From Microglena sp. YARC (taxonomy: Eukaryota; Chlorophyta; Chlorophyceae; Chlamydomonadales; Chlamydomonadaceae): DNA of 64,000 nt. Location: positions 35,585,065 to 35,649,064 of the forward strand of contig CM039466.1 of the NCBI GenBank assembly GCA_022414725.1, given 5' to 3'. Below are positions 27,066 to 42,000 of the stretch, piece after piece; positions within the stretch are counted from its first letter, which is position 1; each line of letters begins with the position of its first letter. Below the pieces are notes generated by a model, which was not told where the DNA came from, made no database searches, and saw nothing but the letters and a program-made list of their open reading frames with translations. Made by a program: the position numbers and the translations under genes.

Positions 27066-30000
27066 CTGTGTGTGGGGGGGGGCAGGGTAGGGGTGAGTGA
27101 TGGGTGGTGGCCTAGGTGGCTGAGGAGGCAGGCCTGTGTGTGTAGGGGGGATCAGGATAGGGGGAGTGGTGGGGTGGTGGCCTAGGTGGCGGAGGAGGCA
27201 GGCCTGTGGGTGGGGTAGGGGTGGTGGGTGGTGGGTTGGGACTTAGGTGGCAGAGGAGGCAGGCCTGTGTGTGAAGGTGGGTTGGGGTGGGGGGTGGGGG
27301 GTGGGGGACGAGGTTGGTGGTCTGTGAGTATGTGATGGAGGAGGCAAGCTGGGATGTTGGGGAGCAGGGTAGGGGTGGGTGGTGGGTGGTGACCTAGGTG
27401 TCGGATGAGGCAGGCCTGTGGGTGGGTGGGTGGGGGAGAGTAGGATGGGGTAGGATGGGGTGGCTAGGGGTGGGGGGAGGTCGGTTGTCGGTGAGTATGT
27501 GGTGGAGGAGGCAGGCCTGTGGGGGGGAGGGGGAGGTTGGTGGTCGCTTGTGTGGCGGATGAGGCAGGCCTGTGGGGTGTGTGTGTGTGGGGGGGTGAGG
27601 TGAGATGGCTAGGATGGGGTGGTTAGGGGTGGGGGGAGGTTGGTGGTCAGTGAGTATGTGGTGGAGGAGGCAGGCATGTGGGGGGGAGGGGGGAGGTTGG
27701 TGGTCGCTTATGTGGCGGATGAGGCAGGCCTGTGGGGGGGGGTGAGGTGAGATGGGGTAGGATGGGGTGGTTAGGGGTGGGGGGGAGGTTGGTGGTCAGA
27801 GAGTATGTGGTGGAGGAGGCAGGCATGTGGGAGGAGGGGGGAGGTTGGTGGTCGCTTATGTGGCGGATGAGGCAGGCCTGTGGGGTGTGTGTGTGGGGGG
27901 GTGAGGTGAGATGGGCTAGGATGGGGTGGTTAGGGGTGGGGGAGGTTGGTGGTCAGTGAGTATGTGGTGGAGGAGGCAGGCATGTGGGGGGAGGGGGAGG
28001 TTGGTGGTCGCTGATGTGCGGATAAGGCAGGCCTGTGGGGGGGGTGAGGTGAGACGGGGTAGGATGGGGTGGTTAGGGGTGGGGGGAGGTTGGTGGGTCA
28101 GAGAGTATATGGTGGAGGAGGCAGGCATGTGGGGGGGAGGGGGAGGTTGTGGTCGCTTATGTGGCGGATGAGGCAGGCCTGTGGGGGGGGTGAGGTGAGA
28201 TGGGCTAGGATGGGTGTTAGGGGTTAGGGGAGGTTGGTGGTCGGTGATTGTGTGGTGGAATAGGCAGGCATGTGAGGTTGGGCGGGGTGGGTGGTGGGGG
28301 TGGGGGGAGGTTGTTGGTCGGAGAGTAGTTGGTGGAGGAGGCAGGCATGCGGGGTGTTGGGGGGAGGTTGGTGAGCGGTGAGTATGTGGTGGAGGAGGCA
28401 GGCCTGTGTGCGTGTGTGTGTAAGTGTGTGCGTGTGTATGTGGGAGCTTGATAGTCCGTACGTGGTGCAGGAGGCAGGCCTGTGTGTGCGGGGGTGGGGG
28501 TGGTGGGGTGTGTGTGTGGGGGGGGTGGGCGGTGAGTATGTGGCCGAGGAGGCAGGCCTGTGGGGTGGGGCGGGGTAGGGGTAGGTGGTGGTGTGGTGGG
28601 TGGGATGGGGTGGGTAGGGGTGTGGTGGGGTGGGAGGGTGGAGTGAATGCGAATCTGTGCACCACTACCTACCTGGAAAAAGCCAGCCACTAAATGTGGC
28701 GCCATGGTGTGGTGGGTGGGATGGGGTGGGTAGGGGTGGGTAGGGTGGTAGGGGTGGGTGGGGGTAGGGTGGTGGGGTGGGATGTGGTGGGTAGGGTGGG
28801 GTGGGTGGGTATGGAATGTGAGGTAGGGTGCGATGGGATGGGATGTGGTGGAGTGAGTGGGTGGGCATGGAATGTGGGGTGGGCTGGGGTGAATGCGAAT
28901 CTGTGCACCACCACCTACCTGGACAGAGCCAGCCTCTAAATGTGGTGCCATGGTGTGGTGGGTGGGTAGGGGTGGGTAGGGGTGAGTGGGGTAGTGGGGT
29001 GGGGTGGGATGGGATGTGGTGGGTAGGGGTGGAGTGGAGTGGGGTGGGCATGGAATGTGAGGTAGGTGGGATGGATTGTGGGGTGGGCTGGGGTGAATGC
29101 GAATCTGTGCACCCACCACTACCTGGACAGAGCCAGCCTCTAAATGTGGTGCCATGGTGTGGTGGGTGGTAGGGGTGGGTAGGGGTGAGTGGGGTAGTGG
29201 GGTGGGGTGGGATGGGATGTGGTGGTAGGGGTGAGTGGAGTGGGTGGGCATGGAATGTGAGGTAGGGTGGGATGGAATATGGGGTGGGCTGGGGTGAAAG
29301 CGAATCTGTGCACCACCACCTACCTGGACAGAGCCAGCCTCTAAATGTGGTGCCATGGTGTGGTGGGTGGGTAGGGGTGGGTAGGGGTGAGTGGGGTAGT
29401 GGGGTGGGTGGGATGGGATGTGGTGGGTAGGGTGGAGTGGAGTGGGTGGCATGGAATGTGAGGTAGGTGGATGGATTGTGGGGTGGGCTGGGGTGAATGC
29501 GAATCTGTGCACCACCACCTACCTGGACAGAGCCAGCCTCTAAATGTGGTGCCGTGGTGTGATCCACCTTGCACCACTGTCTGACGTCATCGTCACAGGG
29601 GGAGGTGAGGGGCAGGCCAACGCCGTACTTATACAGGTGGACCCGAAGTACAGCCGCCACCTCAGCGCGACACATGTCGCTGAGAGCAGACGCATGGTCA
29701 GACAGGCAGTACAGCTTTGTCTTGGACTGTAATTCATCAGCATCCACAGCCTCGGGGCACAGCGCAAGTATGTCGGAGTCACATGCGTCCTTTAGCCTAG
29801 GGTTTAGGCTGTACTTGAGCCTAGAGTGCTCGATGTGTTTGAGGAGCACGGCCTTGCAAGGGGGCGGGAAGTGGGGCTGGTTCATTGCCTCTCGCAGACA
29901 CATGAGCACGCCTGTGCCGCCGTGTTGGACCTGAAGAGTGGGTGGGTGAGAGGGTGGGTGGGAGTGTGAGTGGGTGGGTGGATGAGAGGGAGGGTGAGAG

Positions 30001-33000
30001 TGGGTGTGGGAGGGTGGGTGGGTTAGTGGGTGGGAGGGTAAGAGGGTGCATGGGAGGATGAGTGCGTGGGTGGATGAGAGGGAGGGTGAGAGTGGGAGTG
30101 GGAGGGTGGGTGGGTTTATGGGTAAGTGGGTGGGGCTGGTTCATTGCCTCGTGCATGCACATGAGCACGCCTGTGCCGCCGTGTTGGACCTGGTGGGTTG
30201 GTGGGTGGGTGAGAGGAAGGGTGGGTGAGAGTGTGAGTGGGTGGGTAGGTCTATGTGTTAGTGGGTGAGTGGGTGGGGCTTGTTCATTGCCTCCTGCAGA
30301 CACATGAGCACGCCTGTGCTGCCGTGTTGGTCCTGGTAACACACCAACTCACTCACCTACCCCCCCCCCACACACACACACACCTACACACACACACACC
30401 ACCGTAACCTACATCTGAGCAGAAAGTGCTGATGGCGAGGGGGCACACCCGCATGATGTTCTGGTTCAACCTCAAGATGCTACCACCTCTAGCACACTCA
30501 CACACCAACTCACTCACCTACCCCACCCCCCCCCCACACACACACCTACACACACACACCACCGTAACCTACATCTGGGCAGAAAGTGCTGATGGCGAGT
30601 GGGCACTCCCTCATGATCTTCTCGTTCAACCTCAAGATGCCACCACCTGTAGCACACACACATACCAATTCACTCACCCACCTACACACACTCACACACC
30701 AACTCACTCGCCCATGTACCCCCCCCCCCCCCCCCCACACACACACACCCACACCACCCACACACACAAACCCACCCACCTACACACCCACACCCACAGT
30801 AAAAACCTACATCTGAGCCGAACGTGCTGATGGCGAGGGGGCACACCCGCATGATGTTCAACCTCACGATGCCACCACCTCTAGCACACACACCAACTCA
30901 CTCGCCCACCTATCCCCCCCCCCTCACACACACACACCCTCACCCACCCTCACCCACCTACCCACACACACCAACGTAACCTACATCTGAGCAGAACGTG
31001 CTGATGGCGAGTGGGCACTCCCTCATGATCTTGGGGTTCAACCGAACGTCCTCATGCTCCAGTAGCTCCACCTGATCTTCAGCCTCGCGACAAGCCGGGG
31101 ACAAGTGATCCCGGCTTTTGCGTAGGCAGGCGTGCATCGCACCACCACCAGTGTCCGCACCATGGCAAAACCTGCAGGGTGTGCAGGTGAAGGCGCATGT
31201 GTGTGAAAAGCAAAATAAATGAAATAGAAAAGACAGAAATGAAATAAAACAAAATAAGGTGAAGTAAATATAGCTAGCACGCCGGGGAGGGGTGATCTCG
31301 GTCGTTAACACGCGTGCATCGCACCACCACCAGTGTCTGCACCATGGCAACATTTGCAGTGATTACGTGGATAAGTGCATGTGAGCGAAAAACAAAAGAA
31401 GAAGGAATCAAAATAGATAGCAAGCCGGGACAAGTGATCTTGTTGTGGTGTAGGCAAGCGTGCATCGCACCACCACCAGTGTCTGCACCATGGCAAAACC
31501 TGCAGTGATTACGTGGATAAGTGCATGTGAGCGAAAAACAAAAGAAGAAGGAATCAAAATAGATAGCAAGCCGGGGACAAGTGATCTTGGTTGTGGTGTA
31601 GGCAAGCGTGCATCGCACCACCACCAGTGTCTGCACCATGGCAAAACCTGCAGTGATTACGTGGATAAGTGCATGTGAGCGAAAAACAAAAGAAGAAGGA
31701 ATCAAAATAGATAGCAAGCCGGGGACAAGTGATCTTGGTTGTGGTGTAGGCAAGCGTGCATCGCACCACCACCAGTGTCTGCACCATGGCAAAACCTGCA
31801 GTGATTACGTGGATAAGTGCATGTGAGCGAAAAACAAAAGAAGAAGGAATCAAAATAGATAGCAAGCCGGGGACAAGTGATCTTGGTTGTGGTGTAGGCA
31901 AGCGTGCATCGCACCACCACCAGTGTCTGCACCATGGCAAAACCTGCAGTGATTACGTGGATAAGTGCATGTGAGAGAAAAACAAAAGAAGAAGGAATCA
32001 AAATAGATAGCAAGCCGGGGACAAGTGATCTTGGTTGTGGTGTAGGCAAGCGTGCATCGCACCACCACCAGTGTCTGCACCATGGCAAAACCTGCAGTGA
32101 TTACATGTTTAGGTGCCTGTGAGCGAAAAACAAAAGAAGAAGGAATCAAAATAGATAGCGAGCCAGGGACAAGTGATCTTGGTTGTGGTGTAGGCAAGCG
32201 TGCATCGCACCACCACCAGTGTCTGCACCATGGCAACACCTGCAGGGTTCACGGGTGAAGGCGCAAGCGCGTGAGAAATAAAATCAATGAAATAGAAGAT
32301 GCAATAAATAGCAAGCTGGGGACAACTAATGCCGGCTATTGCGGAGGCACGCGTGCATCGCACCACCATCAGTAAAACCTGTAGGGTTTGCATGTGCGAA
32401 AATAAATGAAATACAATAGAAAAAAATAAGGTAATATAGATAGGTAGGCCAGCATGCATCGCACCACCACCAGTGCCCGCACCATGGGAAAACCTGCAGG
32501 GTTTGCGGGTTAAGGCACATGTGTGTGAAGAAAAAAAAAATGAAATAGAAAGTACAATAAATAGCAAGCTGGGGACAAGTGAGGGGTTAATGCGCAGACA
32601 GGCGTGCATTGCACCACCACCAGTGTCCGCACCATGATAACACCTGCATGGTTTACGGGTTAAGGTGCATGTGCGTTGATGGAATAACCTGATGCTTGCA
32701 AGTTGACGAAACGCACAGATTTTAAACCTACAGCTATTTTGAATGACAGAGCATGCAAAAAATTCATAAAAATTCAAGCAATTAAATGCATTCAAATCAC
32801 GTTGATTAAATTAAATTGAATGGGATAAAATCGAATTAAATATCACAACATTAGATAAATAAAATAAAAATTAATATCAATTACAATCCATTAAAATCAG
32901 AATTAATTAAATCCATTGAATTAAGAATTAATTAAATCCATTGAATTCAGAATTAATTAAAAAATAATATCAATTACAATCCATTGAATTCAGAATTAAT

Positions 33001-36000
33001 TAAATCCATTGAATTCAGAATTAATTAAAAAATAATATCAATTCCAATCCATTGAATTCAGAATTAATTTCATTTCATTCGGGACGCCCCTCCAGACGCC
33101 CTTCATTTTGAAGTACAGAGCATGCAAAAAAAAGTGTGGATCATTATGTCATTTATTTTATATACAAGTATGTATAAATACGCCTTTTATTTGTTTCATA
33201 GATCAGGCTGGGTTAGGTGTGGCTAAGTATGTCATTTATATATTATATATCAGGTGTGGATCATTATGTCATTTATAATATATAAAAATGTATGTATACA
33301 TATGTCATTTTTATTTTATAGATCAGGCTGGGTCAGGTGTGGCTAAGTATGTCATTTATATTATATAAAAATATATGTATACATATGTCATTTATGTTTT
33401 ATAGATCAGGCTGGGTCAGGTGTGGCTAAGTATGTCCTGTATATATTATAGATCAGGTGTGGATCATTATGTCATTTACATTATATACAAGTGTGTATGT
33501 ACATGTCATTTATGTTTTATAGATCAGGCTGGGTCAGGTGTGGCTAAGTATGTCATTTATATTATATAAAAATGTATGTATACACATGTCATTTAGGTTA
33601 TATAGATCAGGCTGGGTCAGGTGTGGCTGAGTATGTCATTTATATATTATAGATCAGGTGTGGATCATTATGTCATTTATATATAATAAATATGGTGATG
33701 ATGATTATGTCGTTTATATAAAATATGCCATGTAGTATATGCTATAATGTTATTACGATATATGATATGTTTATATATCATACATCATTTACTATAATGT
33801 ACATGTTATATGCTATATTAGTATATATTACATTGATTAATTATATGTTATATTTTATATATATTTTGTATATTATATATTATATGCATATATTACATTT
33901 ATGTTTATATATATTATATATACTACCCCTGATTACCCTATATATATTAATATATAATTATAACAACCGTGCGAGGGGCTTACTTCTGTGCATCCCCCTT
34001 GCACGACTGCATGAGATCAAAGTCAAGTCGCAATATATAATCACAAAATGTCATCAGAAACCAACCGCACACAGTGGTCATTATCCATTGCGACTATGTA
34101 CTGTGACTACCGGTTATAATGTATGCTATATTACCCTATATATATTATAACAACTGGGCTAGGGGCTTACTTCTGTGCATCTGCCGTGCATGACTGCATG
34201 AGGTCGAAGTCAAGTCACAATATATAATCACAATATGTAATCACAATATATTATCACAACATTTATTCACAATCTATTATCACATCCTATCATCACAATA
34301 TATAATCACAATGTGTGATCAGAAACCTAGCGCACATAGTGGTACTTATACGTTGCGACTATGTACTGTGACTACCAGTTTATATTGTATGCTATATTAC
34401 CCTATATAAATTAATAATATATATATATAACAACCGGCGTGGGGCTTACTTCTGAGTATCTGCCTTGCACGACTGCATGAGGTCGAAGTCAATTCGATAG
34501 TCCTCCACCACAAAGCCCAGCAACCGAATGATCTGCCTCCGACACTCCGGACTGCTTATGTGTCCCCGTTTCTTTTGCAGACAGGCCAGCAGGCGACCCT
34601 TGCCGGGTTCAATGGCATCGCATAGTGAGTGGATGTCGTCGGAGCAATCGTTGCGGAGGGAGGAGAGGAGGCGGATGTCGGAAACAGCGTTGGCCATGCG
34701 CTCGGTGAGGCCTTGCCGGCAGTCGGCTCCGAAGTCAGGGTGTCGACCTGTCGGGCAGAGGGGGTTGGGTAAGGTTGGGCTGGGTTGGGTTGGTTGGGTT
34801 TTGGGTTGGATGGTGTGTGGGTATGTGGTGTGTTGGAGTGGATGGTTTGGATGGGTTGGGGCCGGGTTGAATGCCATCGCATAGTGAGTGGATGTGGTCG
34901 GAGCAATCGTTGCGGAGGGAGGAGAGGAGGCGAATGTCAGAAACGGCGTCGGCCATGCGCTCGGTGAGGCCTTGCCGACAGTCAACTCCGAAGTCAGGTG
35001 TTGTCTGGGTGGGGGGGGGGGGGCAGAGTTGGGTTGGGTTGGTTGGGTTGGTTGGTTGGGGTTGGGTTGGGTTGGTGTTGGGATGGGTTGGTGTTGGGTT
35101 GGGTTGGGTTGGGTTGGTGTTAGGTGAGTTGGTTGGGTTGGGTTGGGTTGGGTTGGTTGGGTTGGGTTGGGTTGGTTGGGTTGGTTAGGTAGGATAGGAT
35201 AGGGTAGGGTAGGGTAGGGTAGGTAGGGTAGGTAGGGTAGGTAGGGTTGGTGTTGGTAGGTAGGGTAGGGTAGGGTTGGTGTTGGGTTGGGTTAAGGTAG
35301 GGTAGGCAGAGCAGAGGTAGGGTTTGTTGTGCCGGTTGGGTGGGTGGAGTCAGAGTGTAGCCTGTGGGTGGGGAGGTGGGGGTGGGTGGAGAGGGATTGG
35401 CGTGGTTTATTTTGGCGTGGCTTTCTATTGGGTGTCAGGTTTGGGGTGGCCCCCTGGGTATTGGGTGGGTGGTGTGGGGTGGTTTAGTGTGTGTGTGTGC
35501 CTTAACCTTGCATTGGCTAGACAGTCTACAACCGCAGCCCCCTAATATTTTGGGTGGTGGGGTGTGTGAGTGGTGTACATACCTTGCATTGCTAGAGACA
35601 ATCTACGACTGCATCCCCCTGATAATATGTTGGTGTGGGAGTGGTAGGGGGTGTTTGTGTGTGGGCGTGGTTTGTGTGTGGGCAATTGTAGTGTGTGTGC
35701 CTTACCTTGCATCAGCTTTTAAAAAAAAAATAGCCCCCACAGTCTACGACCGCAGCCCCCCTGGATTCGTTATGTATGTGTGTGTTTGAGTGTGCCTTAC
35801 CTTGCACCTGCTGGACACTACAATCGCAGCCTCCTGGATATTAGGTGATAGTTTGATTGGTGGTTTGGGGTCAAAAAGCGTCTGGGTGTGTGGGTGGTGT
35901 GAAAGTGGCCTTACCTTGCAACCTGCTAGACAGTTCTAACGACCGTAGCCCTCTGGATATTTGGGTGGATGGTTTGATTGGTGTGTGGGTTTGGGTGTTG

Positions 36001-39000
36001 GGTGTGTGTGTTGTATGGTGGTGTGTGAGTGTGCCTACCTGCACCTGCTAGACAGTCTACGACCGTTATAGCCCTCGGGATATTTGGTGATGTTTATTTT
36101 GGTGTGTGGGGTGTTGGGGTGTGGGTGGTGTTGTCTGTGGGTTGAAGTGTGCCTTACCTTGCACCTGCTAGACAGTCTACGACCGTAGCCCTCTGGATAT
36201 TTGGGGTGGGATGGTTGATTTGGGTGGGTGGGGTGTTTGGGGAAATATGTGTGGTGTTGTATGGTGTGTGTGGAGTGGCCTTACCTTGCACCTGCTAGAC
36301 AGTCTACGAACCGTAGCCCTCGATATTTGGTGGGATGGTTTGAAATTTGGTGTGGTGGTAGGTTTGGGGTGGTTTGGGGTGTGTGGTGTTGTGTGGTGTG
36401 GTGTGGAGTGTGCCTTACCTTGCACTTGCTAGACAGTCTACGACCGTAGCCCTCTGGATATTTGGGGTGGGATGGTTTGATTTTGAGTGGTGTGGTTGGG
36501 GTGTGTGGTGTGTGGTGTGTGGAGTGCCTTCCTTGCACCTGCTAGACAGTCTACTTAACCGTAGCCCTCCTGGATATTTGGGGGGATGGTTTGATTTGAT
36601 GTGGGTGGGTGTTTGGGGTGTAGAAGCGGTGTGTGTTGGTGTGTGGAGTGTGCCTTACCTTGCACCTGCTAGACAGTCTACGGCCGTTGCCTCTTGGATA
36701 TTTGGGGTGGATGGTTTGATTTAAGTGGTGTGAATGGTTTTGGGTGTGTGGTGGCAGTTGTGTTCAGTACGACAGTACGCACCTAAATCCATACCTACTC
36801 GTTTCCCTGAAAATTGAGACGCGTGCAGTCCTGCTCACGACACATACTTGCATAGTCACTTCCATTGGATACAAAGTGGCATAAATTTTGCTGCCTGCTC
36901 GAATTTATATGATCAGCCATACCACTGAAAATCCCGGGATGCCCTCTACATAGTTTCTAATTGAAACCGACGTCAAATAAGGGAAAAAAAGTTTCAGTCA
37001 GGGAATGTTATGATACAAAATATGTACCGACTCAAACCGTTCTCACTCTAAAACCCCGTACCGTACCGTATCTGTACCGTATCCGTACCCGTATCTGTAC
37101 TACACAACCCTGTTGTGGTGTGGTGTCCTTACCTGCATCAGCTAACAGTCTACACGACCTGCAGCCCCCTGATATTGGTGGTGTGGTGTTGTTGGTGTGG
37201 ATTTTTTTTAAAAGGCTGAGTACTTTGGTTTGGGTGGGTGTGTGGTGTGGTGTGTTCCTTTCCTGCAATCGGCTAGACAGTCTACACCGCAGCCCCTGAA
37301 TATTTGGTTTGTGGTGGTGGTGTGGGGTGTGGATGGGGTAGTTTGTTTGGGTGGGAGGTGGTGTGTTGTGTTGTGTAGAAAATGGGTGAGTGTGGGTGTG
37401 GGTGTGATGGGGTAGTTGGTTGGTGGGTGGTGGGTGTGGTGGGTTGTGGGTGCTTTACCTTGCATCGGCTAGAGTACAGTCTACGACCGCAGCCCCCTGA
37501 TATGGACCGAGCCGCAGAAGTCCGCTCGCTCAGAAGCACAGCGCTTGTTGCCAAAATAGGATCGAAGTCGAGGTGGAGGCCCTCCTACGCCTCATTCGCA
37601 ATTACGTCGTAGCACTTGGGGCTCAGGACTGATACTCGTTAAAGAGGGGAAAGAGATGAAGGTTCGGGGTGGGGGTAGTGGGGTGGAGTGGGGTAGAGTG
37701 AGTGGTGGGTAAGGTGAGAGATGAGGGAGGAGGTAAGGTGAGCCGAGGTGGAGGGCTTGCTCCTTGCCCTCTTCACAATTACGTCATAGCACTTGGGCTC
37801 AGGACTTTGTACTGGCGTATAAAGGAGGGGAAAAGAGTATGAAAGTGGGGGGTGAGGGGTAAGGTGAGGTAAGGGTAAGGGTGAGAGGTGAGGGAGAGGT
37901 AAGGGTGAGCCGAGTGGAGGGCTTGCTCCTGTCGCCTCTTCACAATTACGTCATAGCACTGGGCTCAGACTTGTACTGGTTAAAGGAGGGAAAGAGATGA
38001 AGGTGGGTCGAGGTGAGGGTAAGGGTAAGGTGAGAGTGAGGAGGAGGTAAGGTTGAGCCAGGTGCGAGGCTTTCTCCTGTCGCCTCTCTCACAATACCAT
38101 AGGCACTTGGGGCTCAGACTTGTACTCGGGGTTAAAGGGAGCGGGAAAGAGATGAAGGTGAAAGGTGGTAGGGGTAAAGGTGAGGGTAAGGTAAGGGGGT
38201 AAGGTGAGAAGGGAGGAGGAGCGTAAGGGTGATAGTGAGGGGAGGACTGCCCCTCTCGCCTCTTCGAAAGTAAGTTGTAGCACTTTGCTCAAGACTTGTA
38301 CTACCGGCTAGGAGAGGGTAGGGGGTGAGAGAGAATCAAGGATGGGACATAGGTGTGCGATATTGTGTGTGTGTGCGTGTTGAAGGATGAGGGGGGGGGG
38401 GGGGGGGGAGGGGGGTCACACACGGTGTCTTTCCTAACACTCGCCCAATCCCCTCCCACCAACCCACACCCACCCCAACACCCACCCACCCCACCCACCC
38501 AACCTTTCATCCATCCACCCTCCACCAAACCCACACCCACCAACCCACAACCCACCCCAACCTTTGGCCCACTCCACCACATTAGAGATGCACTCTTTAG
38601 GCAGTAAGAGGAAGCAGGATGGGAGCACCTCCTTACAAAACATGCCAACACCTAATCACATCCACTCACACACCACACCCTAAAACTCCCCCACTCCCCC
38701 ACCAAAATTCATCCCTCCCCCACATTTCGCCCAACCCCTCCCACCCACCACCTTAGCGCATGCGCCTTTGAGCAAGTAAGGAGGAGCATGGTCATGCTGC
38801 ATCCTCTACAAACAGCAACACCTAATCACCCCCACCCTAAATCTCACTCACTCACCCACTTTAATGTCCATCCCCCCCACTCGCCAATCCCCTCCCATCC
38901 ACCCACACACCTGGCAATGCGCTCTTTAGCAAGCAAACAAAGGAAAGGGAAGCCCGCAGGATGGAGCACCTCAGGCTAGCTGCATCCCTTACAAGCACGA

Positions 39001-42000
39001 CTCAGCGACACATCCACACCCACGCCCTCCCACTATCCAATCCCCCACTTATATTGCAATACTGCCACCTACACACCTTGGCAATGGCGCTCTTGAGGCA
39101 AGTGAAGAGGGAAGCAGGTGGGAGCACCTCAGTTAGCTGCATCTCCTCCTGGATGCGCAACACTCAGCACATATTCCACACTCACACACATACCCACCCT
39201 CCCACATACCCACACCCACATATACATTTGCAATACTGCCCACCTACAAACCTTGGCAATGCGCCTTTGAAGACTTGAAGAGGGAAGCAGATGGAGCACC
39301 TCAGGTTGGCCTGCATCCTCCTTACACACATGCATGACTGAGCAACACATCCACACTCACACACCACCTACCATCCCACCTACCCACACCCACATATATA
39401 TTTGCATACACTCCCACCCACCCACCTTTGCAATGCCTCTCTTGAGGCAAGTAAAAGAGATATAAGCGAGATGGAGCACCTCAGGTTAGCTGCATCCTAC
39501 TTACAAGCCACGTCTCAGCACACAATCCACACTTACACACCACCTACCCTCACCACAATATATTTTTCCACCCACCCACCCACCCACCCACCCACCTTAC
39601 GAGCGCTCATTTGAGGCAAATGAAAGGAAGACAGGGGTGGAGCACCTCAGTTGCTACATCCTCCTTGCAAGCATGACCTCACATGCATCCATACGGCTAT
39701 CCTCAATATGCACATTTTTTCATCAGCCTACAACAAAATGAACTTAATTTGAATTTGAAAATCCTCCTTACATGCATGACTAGCCGAATGCCCATGGCTG
39801 CTCAAATGATATGCCACCACCTGAAACACACGATTTAAAATTTGAATTTAAATTTGAAAATCCTCCTTCCATGCACGACTCAGCGATGCGTCCATGCGGC
39901 TGTCCTCAAATGATGACGTCAGCAGCCTGAACACGACGGATTTGGATTTGAATTTAAATTTGAAATCCTCCTTCCATGCACGACTCAACGATGCGTCCAT
40001 GCTGTGCTGTCCCTCAAATGATGACGTCATAAACAGCTGAACACGACGGGATTGATTTGGATTGGATTTGGATTTGGATTTAAAATCCTCCTTACAACAT
40101 GACTCAGCGAACGTCCATTACAGTATCCTCAAATGATGACTCATCAGCCTGCACATGATGGATTGAATTTGAATTTTTAAATTTGAAAATCATCCTTACA
40201 CTGCATGACTCAGCAATGCTCCATACAGCTAATCCTCAAAATGATGACGCTCCATCAGCTCACATGATATCTGAATTTGAAATTTAAATTTGAGAATGTC
40301 CTTACATGCATGAAGCTCAGCATGCTCCAATCACGGCTTATCCTCAAATATGACGTCATCAGCCTGCTCAGGATGGATTCGAATTTGAATTTAAATTTGA
40401 AAATCATCTTTACATGCATGACGCAGCACACATCCATAAGCTGTCCTAAAATTGATGACATTCACCTCGTAGGAATGTATTTATCTGTGAGCTTGAATAT
40501 TAATATATGTGAAAATCCTCCTTACATGCATGATCAGACACAATCCATACAGCTGTCTTCAAAAAAAACGATGACGTCATATTCAACTGCATAGATGATT
40601 TGGATTTGAATCTGAATTGAAAAAATCCTCCTTACATGTGACTCAACGACCAAATCCATACAGCTATCCCACAAATATATATTCGTCAGCCGCTTAGAAA
40701 TTCATCAGTTGAGCTTGAATTTCGAATCTTGAAAATCTCCTCACACGCATAATGTCTCAAGGACCCAACACCCTTGTATTTACGCAGCCATGCCCCCTCC
40801 CCCCCCCCCCCATCCCCCCCCCCTCTATCACCCCCCCCCTTCTATTTTACACAAGAGGAACCAGAAAAGGTGGCAGTCTGATAAACCTACCCTGACCCTG
40901 TCACCCCCCCACCCCACCCTTTTGTCTTTTAAAGGAGAACAGTGAAAGGGCGCATCTGATCAGACAAACCCCTGAACCCTCAACCCCCCCTCATTCCCCC
41001 TCCCACGCCCCCCCCCCACCCTCATACCCCCATCACCACACCACACCAGACACACATACACACAACCTCTCAACACACTTACCCCCCCCCCCCCCACACC
41101 CCCCCCCCCCCCCCCCCCACACAACAACACACAACACCGGCCCACCCACCCACCCACATACACACACGCACTCTACACACGCCCCCCTCACTCACTCACC
41201 TCCAACCAACGCTCTTTGCCAACCTTGCCCAAACTCCTCAATTTTGAGCGCATGCAATCAAAATGCCGCCGACCATCCTCATAACCGGTATGTTGCCAGA
41301 GATGTGCACCTTCCACCCTTCCCCCCCTCTCCACACACACAGCTCACTCACTCAAATACACACGCTGCTTGCAAGCCTTGTCTCCAAACTCCTCCAAGTC
41401 AAGTCAGCAATCTGAAAAAAAACGTCGACCATCTGCAAGAAAATCGAGTAACTTCAGATGTGCCGGCCCTTCCTTCCGACCCCTCACACCACACACACTA
41501 AAACTCCCTCCCCCTCCCCCCCCCCCCCCCACCACACCCCCCCCCCCCCGCCCTCGCCACCCCCACGCCCACCCCCCCCCCCCTCCTCCCCCTCACACTC
41601 AACACGCTTTGCTTGCAATCGTTGTCGTCCTCAACCCCTCCAAGGTTCAGAGCGCAGCAATCAAAGATCTGTCGACCAATCTGCAAAAAATCAGTAACTT
41701 GCCAATTGTGGCCCTTCCTTCCTGACCTCACACACAAACCAACACTCCCTCCCCCTCCCTCCCACCCCCCCCCCCCCCCTGCCCCCCCCCCCCCCCCCCC
41801 ACCCCCCCCCCCCCCGCTCCCCTCGCACTCAAACACCGCTGCTTGCCATGACTCGTTGGCTCTGTCAGACTCTCCAAGTTCAGCGCGGCATGCAAATGAA
41901 ATCTTCAACCTCTCTTCAATCTCCCGAGTAATGTGCCCAGAGATGTGAGCACTCCCCCTCCACACTTCCGCGCCCCTCAGCCCCACCCCCACTCCCCCCC

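Noticed and set aside
28217..29909. Single 414- and 433-codon Pro/His/Thr-rich proteins
   Set aside because: They run through intronic junction arrays. Only 29523-29930 is a real exon, shown by the GLG1 motifs and the phase of its donor and acceptor.
35005..35330. Interstitial telomere
   Set aside because: The units mix GGGTT, GGTT and GGGTA and do not match one telomeric repeat. They look like slippage-derived simple sequence.
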